DNA of 64,000 bases, from positions 610,987 to 674,986 of the forward strand of contig JAIQDT010000296.1 in the NCBI GenBank assembly GCA_021521415.1. The letters run 5' to 3'. The number at the start of each line of letters is the position of its first letter. The stretch's first letter is position 1. Shown one piece after another: positions 10,006-23,368 of the stretch. Source of the DNA: Bidens hawaiensis. Taxonomy: Eukaryota > Streptophyta > Magnoliopsida > Asterales > Asteraceae. The notes beneath the pieces are model-generated. The model was not told the DNA's origin. It did not search any database and worked only from the letters and a program-made list of their open reading frames with translations. The position numbers were made by a program, and so were the translations under genes.

Positions 10006-12210
10006 CACGAAAAATAAATTTCGGGGCTCCCGCCTCGATCCACGGTAACAGTTGGTTTTCTATTAGTTAATTAATGTTTTGTAAGACACTTAAAATATAA
10101 ATATATATTAATTAATTTTACAAAACATAGAAATGCTTAAACTTGAATAAATTGTTGATGTAAACTTCTGCCCAAAGGTGATGCATTACAGCTAACATAT
10201 CATTCAAGTCTTAATACAAGTTGTGTTAGTTTAGCCTAAAATGATTTAAATGTATCGCTTCTGCCCGAAGATGATGTTACATTTAAATCAAGCAAAACTA
10301 ACTCGTGCATAATTAAAATGATTGTTTCACTTCTGACCAAATGTGATGTGTTACAATTGTTTTGCACATATACTTAAATAAAATTTAATTCTGTCCAAAG
10401 GTGATTTATTTTTTATATAAGTAGAACCTTTAACTAATGTAGTCTATTAGTTTGATGTTAATAATAGGCATATCACATCTTCAATAAAATGCAATGATCC
10501 TCACATTAATGATTCTTCATTAATCTAATGATCATAAAATTTAATGTGTCTTACTTTAATATCCATTACATTACTCACTATAATTTTCTACCTAGAAAGT
10601 ATTTATCTCATTCAAATCATCCACTTTATCTAAATCCCAATATGTTTTGACTCATAAAGAGTTTTAATAAAATTTAGCTCTTCTCAGTTTTAATTATCTC
10701 TCAAGACATGATATGACTAACCTACTGCTCTTTCTAATAACAATTATTCTACTGAAAACTGGAGCATAACATATGGAATGAGTCAAACATAATGTCTCTT
10801 ATGATAATAAAGAATTTATTTAGAAATATGCTATCACAAAAGTTATTCAAGATTTAGTCTTTCCTAAGACTAATCTATTTTCTATGAAATAATCAAAATA
10901 ACTTCTTAGATGCATGCACTCCTTAAAATTCTAACTATAAGAATAAATGGCATTACTGAATACATCATAATGTACAATATCATGACATGACCCATAAAAT
11001 TAAGGGCTCACACATGAAAATATGTATAATTTTCCAGTACATTACATAGTAATTTTTTTTTTCATTAGTACAATTAGATGTCTTAAGAATCAACTATAAC
11101 ACTCAGAAGTACAAAAGAAAAATGAGTGTATTGATCAGCAACATATGTACAAGAAAAGAAATATCTAGTACTGGAAAAAAAGATGTTATTAAACTCACTA
11201 CCACTAAAATCTAAAAGACGACAATTCTACGGTTCATAGACAAAATACAAGTATAACTTCTAGCTTTAACTTCTCTAAAGAGAAGCCTCACTGCAAATAT
11301 ATGCCATTATACTAGGCATAAGCAACAAGATTTTCCATAATTTAAAAAGAACTATTGGCTAAAATTAGTAGTCACATATTCATGATATTTAAGTCTGCTA
11401 ATCCTAATATTTCGATTAACACATGTGAAGTTGAGTCTAGTTCTATACGTTTTCCTTACCAAAATCAGCAAATAACAAACATGAGTGTTAGTGACAAATT
11501 TAAATGTTAAGGCTATTACACCCATAATAAACTGTCTTTTGCTTACGTTTTATGATACCTTACAAAATTCTGGAGATTATTCATAATTTAGTATCTATAC
11601 TTAAGCTACATTATGACAGTTTTTGAGATTTGCCTAGCTTGAAGGTCACCCTTATCTTAAACTCTCATATTATTTGTTATCAATATTTGGATAGAACTAG
11701 ATGATATTATACACTTTCACAACTTTTGTTATAATGCAAATGTGAACTTAACAAAAGACAAGTGAGACCTATAAATGTCATCCATTGAAACCAAAATTTC
11801 ATGAGAAATCATGACATGGTTGATGAGGATGATATTTCATCTAATCTCATTCTAAGTGATTTTAAAATCATGTGTTAGATGCCATAAACTTTACTAGGCT
11901 TAAGGAATAAGTATGGGTCCACCCAAAGTTATTTTTCACTGGCATTCGTGGAACTTATTCCAAATGGAATATTCAGACATAATTTATCATTTAACGACTA
12001 TTTGATTATATCTAATCTCACTTCTATGGTCCACGGTCTTATAGAGATCCATTCATATATACTTAATTTAATATGATTTGTTCTAAATGTGTCCCTAAGT
12101 TTCATATGACATATGGGTGTTAAGGAAATTAAATCAAGTTTAAAGAATGAATGAAAGGTTCCTGCATCATTGAAACTTCTCACGTAGCTTTCAAAAAGAT
12201 TCAAAGATTG

Positions 12211-12320
12211 GTGGGAGCATTTAGTGTCTAAATCATAACTTGCAAGATTTGCAAGAGGTGGGGAGTGAAAACTTGATATTAACTCAATTACACCTCTTGT
12301 ACAAGACAATGCTCCATCAC
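12211..12320. other. Hairpin-forming module 1 in repeat E
   Basis: Two nested inverted repeats: GGAGCATT (12214-12221) with AATGCTCC (12308-12315), and CAAGAGGTG (12252-12260) with CACCTCTTG (12291-12299). Both are perfect. A diverged module with the same order sits at 44698-44820. Confidence 0.7.
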
Positions 12321-12456
12321 AAAACGGTTTCATCATAACTTATCCCCTTAGAATTCAAAACTACTCTTACAGAAAGTTTTATCATTACATAAATGTGGGC
12401 ATATTCAGATCTCTTACTAAACTAATCCTCACTAGGAGAAACTGCAACAACTGATA

Positions 12457-14194
12457 AGTAACGTCCGTAATTTTTCGTAAAAAGGGTTATGCCTAACAAA
12501 GCTTGTATATTCTCGGGATTTATCCGCCATTCCTCGGAGACGTTCTCATCATTCCCGTAAGATAAATTTATTAATTTCCATTCCAAGTTGTTGCATCTTT
12601 CATAGTTGAGGGGCTAAAGTGTTAATTATTATATCATAACAAGAAAAACCCTAGCCCCCCACCATAATTCTGATCGGCAGCAGCTAGGGGAGGCTCCTAC
12701 TCCATTTCCGTGCAGGTTCCAGCAATTCTCCGGCCTCCTGAGTCTAACTCAAGTTCGGTTCTATCATAATATAACTTTTTTTCATCATTAAACCCTTTGT
12801 TGAACACGTTAGGATTGAGTTTTGATTATAACAATTTTTGACAGATTCATACTCGTTTATTGTTCGGTCTGTAACTCGATAAAAATTTATTGTTTTTGAT
12901 TGATTCTTGTTTCCATGATGTTCTAATTTGAGTCTAGTTTCTAGAAAAGTATAATATGTAATTTTTGAACGAAATTTGAATGGTTTTTATTATTTTAAAA
13001 GATCGTGTGTCAAAGCTGATGCGGGGTGACGGATTCTGATTTGTCATCCGATATCATAACTCTTTTTTTACAAGTCCAAATTGGTTGATTCCAGTTCTGA
13101 AAGTTTATATTTTTAGTTAATATTACAACCGAATTGGAATAGTTTAACTTGGTATGGTAATGATTTTTAAACAAATAAAACACTTTTGTTGCGCACTGAA
13201 ATAGCTGCACATACCTTTCTGTATTGGAGAAATTTTTATGATTTTTTGTGAATTGGAAAAATATAAATAAAAATAATTTTAGATACCCATGACATTTATA
13301 CAACTCTGGTAAAAATTTCATAATTTATTTTGTATGGTTTTCCTAAGTAATAAAATACATCTTTGAATGCTAAAATCTGCATGTTATACTAGTTATTGAT
13401 CGATACTTTCGTTTTAGGCTTAACCGGTGGCTGCCCTTTTGAGCATCTTTTGGGGCTGTTTTAATTGAAGTTCTTGCTCCATCATCTTCCTAGGTAAGTC
13501 TTGTATATCATACGTTAGTATTGCGAGCTATAGCATTCGTTTGATTGGTCAATTGTTAATAGTTTGAAAGTTAGTGTTCGGTTGATTAGATTGTCGAATT
13601 GTTGCGTTTAACGCGAGGTTTGACTGAATTGACAACCAATTTAGTTCGGGTAACTTCGGTTTGATATACGGGCTGTTGGAAAATTATTTTTTTGAAGTAC
13701 TGGAGCTGAATTGGTTGTCGGTTACTCAAACGGGTCGGTACGACGCGAATTCGCGTTTATTTGGTAGTTGGTGCGTTGTGCGTGCGAGTTACCGACCCAT
13801 CCAACTCGTGTAGTGTCGCGTGGGCTATTAGGCTGTGATTTTATCAAATTGTGTCCACACAGGGCTGAGTTGGATATTAAGTGCCTAAACAACCCTTAAA
13901 CACGCATATTAGTCTCACCTAGTGCTTCCGGGGGTAATTTGGGAATTCTTTGTTCTCGGGAGTAACTATGGGTGGTTTTGGTAAAGATAAGGCCCCGGGG
14001 GCTGTTTTAAATGAATTTTGCGAGGTCTAGGCGTTAGGTAGAGCAAACAATATTATAACGCCTCGTAGGATAAACGAGTCAATTCGGTACCGTTAGTAAT
14101 TATTGTTCGTAATCCGACAGGCTTTTGAGTTGTGGGAGTACTTAAGGGTCCTCTAGCCCGTTTGTGATTGTGTTTCTCATGTCAGGTGAGTTCA
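12457..14194 (+). repeat. 5' LTR of K, left part
   Basis: Matches 41629-43364 of the 3' LTR. It starts AGTAACGTCC (TG mutated to AG). It contains a plant leader-like AAAACCCTAGCCCCCCACCAT segment near 12645, a GTAAGT-type donor at about 13490 and a perfect CAGGTGAGT at 14183-14191. It is interrupted at 14194 by G; the LTR resumes at 39759. Confidence 0.9.
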
Positions 14195-15024
14195 TGTCAC
14201 ACCCCATTGGGCGATTTGCGGAAGAGTAAAAACGGAAATGTAACAGACACCTCTGGTATAAACCACATTGTTTATAAAGAACAATATAAACTAGTTTACA
14301 ATATTTTACATCGATCTAACTTTGTTTACAACTAGGTGATACAAACTAAATCCAACGCGTTAAGCGACTTTACTTCTTACTAGCACACTTGCATCAATTC
14401 ACCCGGCATTGATCGCTAGTCAAACACGTAGCACATTGACTTTCTAGTACAAGTCTGGTATACCTGAAAAACATATTAAATCAGGTCAACTTGTAACATC
14501 CTAAAATTTATAATGTTGAATAAAGAAAGTTACGTTTAGTGATTTCGCGTTATTAATTAATTAATATCGAGTAAAGAACGGATCATGGACTTAGATTAAT
14601 TGAGATGGGTTAAATGAGAATGTGCCTTAGGTCCATGGGCTTTAAGGGATATAAATATCCCCTAAACCAAGCTAAAACCCTAAACCCTCATTTCATTTCC
14701 ATCATAATCTCTACACACTCCACACACACACACACACCATAAACGAGCAAGAACCGAGAGAGAGTAAACGTTAGTTGGTATTAGATCTTATTACACGAGA
14801 TCTAGAGTGCATAAACAAGCTAACCAAGATCGAACGAGCGCTAAAGGTATGTTCTTGACCTTTAAAGTTTACGTAGTATTGAACGTTTTTACTTAATGGT
14901 CCAAGCTTTATATTATATACGGGATATATATACGACCGAAAACGGTTAGGGAACGTAGTGGGTGATGTCGAACCATAACAAGGGTATTAAAATCGCCAAA
15001 ATGCTTGATAAAAACTAAACCCGT

Positions 15025-15290
15025 GGCTGAACTGGGCAACTTCGCCTGCGAACTGGGCAACTTCGCCTTCAAAGCTTAACTTCGCCTTCAAAGCTTAACT
15101 TCGCCTACGGCCAAGTTCGCCTAGCCGGTAACTTCGCCTAAGGCCAAGTTCGCCAAATTGATAACTTCGCCTATGGCCAAGTTCGCCAAACTGATAACTT
15201 CGCCTAAGGCCAAGTTCGCCTAACTGATAACTTCGCCTAAAGCTAAGTTCGCTTAAGGTTTAACTTCGCCTAAAGTTAAGTTCGCTTAGA
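15025..15290 (+). repeat. 33-bp tandem repeat with AACTTCGCC cores
   Basis: Units of 33 bp of the form AACTTCGCCTAAGGCCAAG followed by TTCGCC and a short spacer: about five regular units (15125-15290) after less regular ones from 15025. The AACTTCGCC core is the same as in the hairpin arrays of Sirevirus I. Confidence 0.88.
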
Positions 15291-15349
15291 AAATAAATTA
15301 AAAACCTAATGGAAAATGTGTTAAGACAGTTAATGTAAATAAAATTTTT

Positions 15350-15430
15350 CAGGGGCTCTGCCCCTTGGACCCTGCTAGGGGCTGCCGCCCCTAGACCCCG
15401 CTGCCAGGGGCGCTACCCCCGGACCCCCGT
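15350..15430 (+). repeat. GC-rich hairpin cluster
   Basis: Runs of GGGGC.GC..GCCCC form several overlapping short inverted repeats (GGGGCTCTGCCCC, GGGGCTGCCGCCCC, GGGGCGCTACCCCC). A related GC-rich block occurs in the second E copy at 46361-46440. Confidence 0.6.
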
Positions 15431-15841
15431 TCGTTGTGGGTCATATAAAGATAGAAATACAACATGAGTAGTAGTAGTTAATTGATACATGTAAATATTA
15501 TACAGTTAGCCGTGCACAGCTCAAGAAGGGAATAACTATTAACGGAGAGCGTAACAGGATTCAGGTGAGTTTCTAGCCCCATTTATGTGTTATGTTTTCG
15601 GGGCTGTGTGCATACTCGATATGTTTGTTAATACGCTTATCCTAAGAGATAAGTGTATGCCTTATGTGAATAATGTGATATGTATGAATGATGGCTTGAC
15701 GGTATGTGAACGATCTTCGGATATTGCACGTACTGTCAGGTTGTAACGCTAAGTATAAGGTAAGTATGATATGTATGCTTATGTGTATGAATGTGATAAA
15801 GTTAATAAAAGAAGGAAAGAATGGTTGTATGGTTACGAATA

Positions 15842-16270
15842 GGGTACCGGGCCCTAATAATACTCGAGGTATGATGTATGGTTGTATGGTAACGAAGAGG
15901 GAATCGAACCCTACTAATATTCGAGAACTAGGGAACCGAACCCTACTAATATTCGAGGTAAGAGGGTACCGAGCCCTAATAATACTCGAGGTATGATGTA
16001 TGGTTGTATGGTAACGAAGAGGGAATCGAACCCTACTAATATTCGAGAACTAGGAAACCGAACCCTACTAATATTCGAGGTAAGAGGGTACCGAGCCCTA
16101 ATAATACTCGAGGTATGATGTATGGTTGTATGGTAACGAAGAGGGAATCGAACCCTACTAATATTCGAGAACTAGGGAACCGAACCCTACTAATATTCGA
16201 GGAAAGAGGGTACCGAGCCCTAATAATACTCGAGGAAGGAGGGTACCGAGCCCTAATAATACTCGAGGAA
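15842..16270 (+). repeat. 122-bp higher-order tandem repeat
   Basis: GGGTACCG starts recur at 15842, 15964, 16086 and 16208, each exactly 122 bp apart, with a partial last unit. Each 122-bp unit contains three related sub-units of about 27 bp (GGGTACCGAGCCCTAATAAT, GGGAATCGAACCCTACTAAT and GGGAACCGAACCCTACTAAT, each followed by ...CTCGAG or ...TTCGAG) plus a unique ATGATGTATGGTTGTATGG segment. Confidence 0.92.
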
Positions 16271-19200
16271 TGTAGGGCGTAATGCTCTTTATAACGTAAG
16301 ATATGAAAGTAAGTTAATACAAAAGAAAGCATGAAAGTATGAAAGTATGAATGAAAGAATATAAGTTTATGTGTATTGTATAGTGTATGATTAACTAGAA
16401 CTCACTCAGCGTAGCTGACTTTTAGTATGCACGCAGGTGAGTAGGATGAGGCAGCTCGCTTGAGGAAACACGTGGCACTGAATAAGAGGCTGGCATCGGA
16501 AGACTCAAGACGTTTAAGTTTAATGTTTCGTTTATTTTGAAAGACAAAATGATGTTTTAAGACAAGACGTGTTTTGTTATGAAATGTTTATGAAAGCTTT
16601 TATATTCCGCGAATGTTTTAATTAACTCTGATATTTAGAACTGTGTTTATGAGTAAATCCAACACGAAAGTAGGGCTACCGGTAACGGGGCCTTACACAA
16701 CTATAAATAGTTGGTGAGTTTCACGGTTTTCAAGAAATCAGTTGTGCGTACAACAATCACAGTTTTTAAATACGCAAGTATGTATGTATGTACGTTCACA
16801 AGTACGTTTGTTTGTATGTTTATGATGTAATTATGCTAAGCTACAGTGAAGCCTTGACTGTCTGTTCGTGATGCGTGCCTCCATTTCCCACCCTCATCAA
16901 CCACTGTGGCCTCCTTTCCGCCCACAACATGCCCCGAGTAGCTATGTCTAACACTACATAGCGTGTTTGTATAATTATGGTCATGTGCAAACGGGATAGT
17001 GTCTTAGCAAACCGTGCTGGCCCCGTCCGGGTTTGTCAAACAATTGTACTATTCACAGGCCACCGACTCGAAGTTAATTACTGTGTTAGTAGGACTTTAG
17101 TGTGTTAGCACTTAGATAATTCCAAATCAAATAGTTTAGAGTATATATTGATATGTATTAACATGTTTTTCACCCCAAAAGTTTGTAAAGGCACTTTAAA
17201 AGTGGGGTCATGAAACTCACGGTTTAATAGGGATTCAGTACAGCGTCGGCTCGTAGTTTGTTTGACTCGTAATTACGGGTCCCTATAATCAATATTATAA
17301 TAATATTAATATTTTAATATTATTATAATCTCAATACTAGACAGGGCTGTATATCTAATCTGGGCATAGCTGTCACGCCTAGAAAGTGTCAATAGGCTTA
17401 GATTGTGATGTTGTTCAATGTCTAATACTTAAAACCGAACTTGGCTCAGTTTCCCCGTTTTCAAAGCTTGGCCAAGTTGTTCGTTTATACGTTCAGAAAA
17501 CAGTTATGGGGATGTAAGCTTGGGTAAATGTGTTGGTCGATAAAATGATTAAGTTATAAAGAAAGATCACACATTGGGGTTCTGGATTCGCTACGGGGCC
17601 TGTTTCTATTTATTCAGTTTGATTTGAGGAGAAACGCGCACAATCTATCCAGATTGTCAAGGTTTCTCATAAAGAGGTTCGTTTTTACATAATTAATCCG
17701 AAAATATGATTTTTGATCACTCTTGGTGTTCTGATATTCCCGCAGGTTCGTTAATCACGAACTTGCCGGTTTTTATCAGAATTGAATTTGTTTAATTTTC
17801 TAATTAGCATAATTAATTAAAATTAATCATTAAATTATGAAAATTTAGCCACTTATCAAATAAAATATTTAGATTTTTATAAAAATATTTCTGAAATTAT
17901 GTACTGGTTTATTAATTTATAAAAAGTCATTTTACTTGCTATATTTAGCCTGAAAATCGTCAGTTTATCCCAAACGATTTTCAAAAAATCCACAAAAACT
18001 TTTGGATGCTCAAATTATATACCAAAACCATCTATATCAATTCCAGAATGTAACAACATTGTTCAATATTCGTTTTAGACCAAAAACGGCTATGAAAATT
18101 CCAATAAACGCAAATGTAGAAAACATATTTAGGATTTTCCAAATGACCCCAAATTTCATATGTGATCATAACATACCAAATCTGAGTTCCCCAAATAATT
18201 TCATAATTTTTCAAGCATTTTAACTATTTTTCCCAAATAAACATCCCAATTCGGTAATAAATTTACCAAATATTCTCGGATGGTCGAAAAATTACCAAAT
18301 TTGAGCAGGGACTCAATGATATGATCCCTGATGTCTCTGAAAAATTTCAAAACCTAACAATATGCACATCACAATCAAATCCTAAACAACCCGTAATCGA
18401 GTGTTTCGGTATTACCTTAGCGGTTTTGGTTTGTTTTCGCCATTCTAATCAAGTTTTCGGGTTCTTGTTCTTCTATTCAAGCTAGATACAGGTCCTATAT
18501 AACAAACCAAGCAAGTTTCATCAACACCACAACCCCTTAACTTTGGGTTTCGGCTAGGTTATAAAGCCAAACTTTTAAACCGTAAAAACGTCGTTTAAAC
18601 CCTCTAATCCGTGTTTATGGTCAAAAAACTATCAAACCATGTTAATAACCATATGTGAGATCAAAATATATTTTTGTACCATTTTTAGGGTTTTTGCATG
18701 GTTAGAATTGATTTTTACTAATCAAATCATGTTTTATAAAAGAAACATGCAAAAATCAAGCTATAATGATCTAATAAATTAACTTTACCTTAGGTTTTAT
18801 GTAAGTATGAAGAGTTCAGGAGCTTGTCCAGAAGTTGGGAAATAATAATGCTAAAATATCATGTTAAGTAACTTAAGTATGAAGAAAGACTTAGGAGGTG
18901 AGTATTCAAAAATGGCGGCCAGACCTAAGGGGTTTCCTTTGGACCCCATTTTTGACTACTTTCCTTGGTTTGTGTGCCCGAACATAAAATCCCAAGTCCA
19001 AATTTATTCCGGGTTCGGTTTTTTTTGCGCGAAAAATATATCGGGTACGAAAAACAGCGCGAAATCGAGTGTTTCTTTTTGTGAAAGAAAAAAGCCGCCC
19101 CGCCGCAGCAGGCGGGTTGCTTCCTCTGTCGTCTTTTTCGGCCATTCTCTTGTAAAATTAGAAAAACACACTTTTTTTTGTAAAAATCTAAAATATTTAT

Positions 19201-19604
19201 ACGGATCGCTTAAAACATTCCAAGCAAGTGTTTTGTATGTCTTTTTTGGCTTAACGGATGATACAGTGCTTGGTTTGTAACTATCTTTCGCGTTTAAATC
19301 TATAGCGGGTAGTTAAACGAGCACGTTTTCGTTTAACTTGTTTGCTTTCGAACTAAGGCCATAATATTAATATGTTCGCTTATATTAATCGTATATCACT
19401 TATAAAAGGCCCCCTGGGATCATAACCAGACCTGTGTTCGATCGATACGTAATAAGCGTTTATTTGCTTAATCGGTAAGTACGTACTGAGGTGTACTTGG
19501 TTTTGTCTCAATTGTTACATTCTCCCCCTGTTAGAAAATTTCTTCCCTGAAATTCTATATACCAGTTAGAAGCTTTTTAGTAATAAACAAAAATATTTGT
19601 TTTC

Positions 19605-22600
19605 TGTTAGGCTATATTTTGTGGTTTATGCTTAGTATTGTTAGACTTAGATTGGGCTTAGTTGAGCATTTATATGTGAACCGAAATCTACTAATTTTGG
19701 TGGGCATCATGGTGACATTTGAGCCAAAACAAGGTACACCTCAGTACGTATTTACCGATTAAGCAAATAAACGCCTTTTGCGTAACAAACGAACGATTAA
19801 CCGAACGGGTCGGTTTATGACCCAGATATCTCGGGGGGCCATCTGTAAGTGATATACGATCTATACAAGCTAAAATACTAGAAATATGATCTTAGTTTGA
19901 TAGCAAACAAGTTAAACGAAAATATGCTCGTTTAACTACCCGCTATAGATTTAAACGGGAAAGATAGTTACAAACCAAGCATTGTATCATCCGTTAAGCT
20001 AAACACTTATTTGAAATGTTTTAAGCGATCCATGAAAATATTTTGATTTTTACAAACATATAGTATGTTTTTATAATTTTACACAAAACTAGCCGAAAAA
20101 CACTCGTTTTCCCGCTATTTAACGCACCCGATAAGTTTTTCGTGCCAAAAACCAAACCCGAACTAAATTTGGACTGGGCTTTTCGTATTTGGGCTTGAGA
20201 AACCATATTATTGGGCCAAAACAGCCCAAAGGGGAGGCCCATGGAGTTCCGATCGGACCAGCCCACCCCACCCCCCATTTTTTTATAAAACTTATTCCAC
20301 AAGCTTGTTTATTCATTTTGCTTTATAAAAGTTGAGGTCCAAGCAGCTGCAAGCTGATTTTCCAGAAATCCTTCAAACCCTAAGGTAAGGAGCTTAAATA
20401 AGTAGCTTTTGTACTTGTTTAACCTTGATTAATACCATAAAAACATGTCCTGACTACTAAAAACCATTCCTAACCATGTAAAAATCCCAAAAATGGTCCA
20501 TAAACATGTTTTGATCATACACATGGTAAGGAACCTGTTTTGATAGTTTTTTTTTTGGCCATAAACACGGATTAAAGGGTTGAAACGGCGTTTTTACGGT
20601 TTAAAAGTTCGTTTTTGTGCACTAGCCGAAACCCTAAGTTAAGGGCTTTTATGTTGATGAAAAAATTTCTTGGTTTGTGATATAAGACTTGTATCTAGAT
20701 TGCTTAGAAGCATAAGAACCTGAAAACTTGATTAAAAAGTCGGAAACGAGCCAAACCCGCTAAGGTAATGCCGAAACACTCGCTTACGGGCTATTTAGGT
20801 TAATGTTGTGATGTGCATATTATTAGGCCTTGAAATTTTTCAGGGACATTAGGGACCATGTCAATGAGTCCCTGTTCAAATTTGGTAATTTTTCGACCAT
20901 CTGAGAATTTTTGGAGATTTTATTACCGAATTGGGACGTTTATTTGGGAAAAATAGCTAAAATACTTCAAATTATGAAATTTTTCTGAGAACTCAGATTT
21001 GATGTATTTTGATCACATATGAATTTTGGGATTATTTGGAGAAGTTTAAAGGTGTTTTGCTTATATGCGTTCGTGTAAATTTTTATAGCCGAAAAGAATA
21101 TTGCACGAGCTTTTTACATTCTGGAATTGATACAGGTTGATTTGGGACATGATTTGAGCATTCAAGAATTTTTGTGGAATTTTTGGAAATTGTTTGGGGT
21201 AAACGGACGATTTTTAGGCGAAATATAGCTGATAAAATGAATTTTTATAAATTAATAAATCAGTAAATAAATTCCAGAAATATTCTTATAAAAATCTACA
21301 TATTTTAATTGATAAGTGGTTAAATTTTTATAATTTAATGATTAACAGTTAATTAATTATGCTAATTTGAATATTAAACAAATTCATTTTTTATAAAAAC
21401 CGGCAAGTTTGCGACTAGCGAATCTGCGGGAATATCAAAACACCAAGAGTGATCAAAAATCATATTTTTGGACTAATTAAGTAAAAACAAACTTTTCTAT
21501 GAAAAACCTTGACAATCCGAATGGATTGTGCGCGTTTCTTCTTAAATCAAATTGAATAAACGGAAACGGGTCTCGTGGCTAATCCGGGACCCCAGTATGT
21601 GATCTTTCTTTATAACTTAATCATTTTGTTAACCAATACATTTACCCAAACTTATTTTCCAATAACTGTTTTCTGAACGTGTAAACGAACAACTTGGCCC
21701 AGCTGGGAAAACGGGAATCTGAGCCAAGTTCGGTTTTAAGTATTAGACATTGAACAACATCACAACCTAAGCCTATTGCCACTTTCTGGGCGTTCCAGCT
21801 ACGCCCAGATTAGTTAAACAGCCCAGTTTAGTATTGAGATTATAATAATATTAAAATATTAATATTATTATAATATTGATTATAGGAAATACTGATAGCA
21901 GACCGAACAAACTACGGGCTGATACAGTACTGATTATCTACTAAATCGTGAGTTTCATGACCCCACTCTTTAAACAGTTTTACGAACTTTTGGGGTGAAA
22001 AGCATGTTTGATTACATATACATACATGAAACATGTATTGATGGAATTATCTAAGTGCTAACACACGAAAGTCCCCACGATCATAGTGATTAACTTCGAG
22101 CCGGTGGCTTGTGAATAGTACTATTGGTTTGACAAACCCAAATGGAATCGGCCTGGTTTCCGTGTCACATAGCGCCGTTTGCACATAACCATATTTATAC
22201 AAACAGGCTATGTAGTGTTAGACATAGCTACCGGGGCATGTTGTGGGTGGAAGGGGGCCACAGTGGTTGATTGAGAGTGGGAAATGGATGCACACAGCAC
22301 ATATAGTCAAGGCTTCATTGTAGCTTAGCATAATTAAATTATTTACATTCATTTACATACATACATACTTATTTCATGATTACAAGTGTTAACTTGTGAA
22401 TACTCATTACTGTTTTCTTGAAACTCGTGAAACTCACCAACTCTAGTAGTTGACCCGTTTTAAACTGCTTTTCAGGTGTACCTAAAGCGGAATGATTTGG
22501 TGATCTGTTGCTTGCCTGAGGTATGTGGTTGATGCTATGTGAATAGAAGCAAAGGTGTTAGTAGTAAGAACGTATAGTTAATGAACTAGTTTTGTTTGTA

Positions 22601-23025
22601 TCACCTAGACTGTAAAACAATGATAGAACAAAGAAATGTCATATATTGTAAATTAGTGTGTAATGTTTCTTTATAAACAATATGTTGATACCAGATGTGT
22701 CTGTTACATTCCCGTTTTACGCTTCCGCATTGTGCTAGTCGGGGTGTGACATTTACTTTGTGTTGGGCTTAGGTATGGTATATGTCTATAAATACCATGC
22801 ATTTCGCCTTGTAAAGGGTTGGTCATTTGTTAGTATTGAAGCCGTGACATTGCGTAAGTTGTTAAGGGCTTAAGCACCGACGTATAATATACGTGTGTTT
22901 TGAAGCCTTTCTTGTGTGTTCTTATTCCTATTATCATTCATGTATTGAATCAACACGTTGTTATTTTCCGCATTTCATCGTGTATTTGGTATCACATTGC
23001 AAGATCCTCCGACACGGAACTTACA
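19605..23025 (+). repeat. 5' LTR of H, split by J
   Basis: TGTTAGGCTATATTTTGTGG...GAACTTACA; matches 27921-28296. The left 101 bp end at 19705 and the right 274 bp start at 22752. A TATAAATA box is at 22787-22794. Confidence 0.92.
19710..22751 (+). mobile_element. Solo LTR J of the G family
   Basis: About 3.04 kb, plus orientation (opposite to G). It starts TGGTGACATTTGAGCCAAAA and ends GGGGTGTGACA. The LTRs of G, read on the minus strand, align to it throughout (for example AAGGTACACCTCAGTACG near the start). It splits H's LTR between GGTGGGC and TTTACTTTG. The flanks ATCAT and TTTAC do not clearly match, so the target duplication is decayed or the exact start is a few bases off. Confidence 0.85.
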
Positions 23026-23026
23026 A

Positions 23027-23040
23027 TTGGTATCAGAGCC
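23027..23040 (+). other. Primer-binding site of H
   Basis: TTGGTATCAGAGCC, complementary to the 3' end of initiator Met-tRNA, one base after the LTR end. The same site in element I is at 55187-55199. Confidence 0.9.
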
Positions 23041-23368
23041 TATAGACTTTTTCTAGGCTCGGTTATTGGTGATATCAAGGATTCTACCGGTGATTTACGG
23101 GTGTGTGTTTCGGTTGAAGAATTCTGGATCATGAAGATAGATTGTTCTTCGTGTTCTTTGGGTTGTTGAAGTTTTTCTAGAAAAGATTTGGGTCAATCAT
23201 CAAATTAAATTCAAATCCCTTCATTCTCTGGATTTGATTCTATCTTTAAGTTTACCAAATCAAGAACATTCCTTAATTCTCGGGATTTGACTAAATCTTC
23301 AAAGATTTCCATATCAAGAGCCTTGATAGTTTTCGGTTGATTTTATTGGGTTCAAGGGAAAATTTGAT

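Larger units (their letters stand above)
9281..12456 (+). repeat. Non-coding repeat E, unit 1 (parts X and Y)
   Basis: A dispersed repeat with no coding capacity. Part X (9281-10722) is repeated at 45647-47129. Part Y (10722-12456) is repeated inverted at about 51870-53609. After K is removed, unit 1 continues at 44608. X holds about 70-bp tandem repeats (9829-10005) and copies of a CTTCTGCCCAAAGGTGATG-like motif near 10165, 10258, 10328 and 10390. A TGGTATCAGATCGATG stretch at 9351-9366 resembles a tRNA-Met primer site, so an LTR-retrotransposon origin is possible, but ends and ORFs are missing. Class unknown. Confidence 0.65.
14492..16697 (+). mobile_element. Solo LTR M (Tekay-like gypsy, 2206 bp)
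   Basis: Begins TGTAACATCC and ends GGGGCCTTACA. It is flanked by perfect CAACT duplications (14487-14491 and 16698-16702), showing an insertion into G's 3' LTR followed by LTR-LTR recombination. The 5' LTR of G (joining TTAACTATAAATAG at about 37340) shows the empty site. M carries two tandem arrays (15025-15290, 15842-16270), a GC-rich hairpin cluster (15350-15430) and CAGGTGAGT at 15562-15570. Confidence 0.92.
14195..19519 (-). repeat. 3' LTR of G, interrupted by solo LTR M
   Basis: Same family as 37045-39753 and J. Without M (14492-16697) and its extra target copy it is about 3.1 kb. The segment 17100-17500, containing an AT-rich near-palindrome of TATTATAATAATATTAAT type (17288-17330), is missing from the 5' LTR copy, so the two LTRs also differ by a deletion. 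Confidence 0.88.

Noticed and set aside
15842..16270. Regular repeats resembling a CRISPR array
   Set aside because: The units are contiguous sub-repeats without unique spacers, in a eukaryotic LTR.
15706..16332. Open frames over the 122-bp repeats
   Set aside because: Created by a repeat that lacks stops in some frames; it lies in a solo LTR.
18861..19280. 139-codon plus-strand frame, with a related one at 39175-39444
   Set aside because: It lies in the LTR of G and is broken in the other copies; no recognisable domain.
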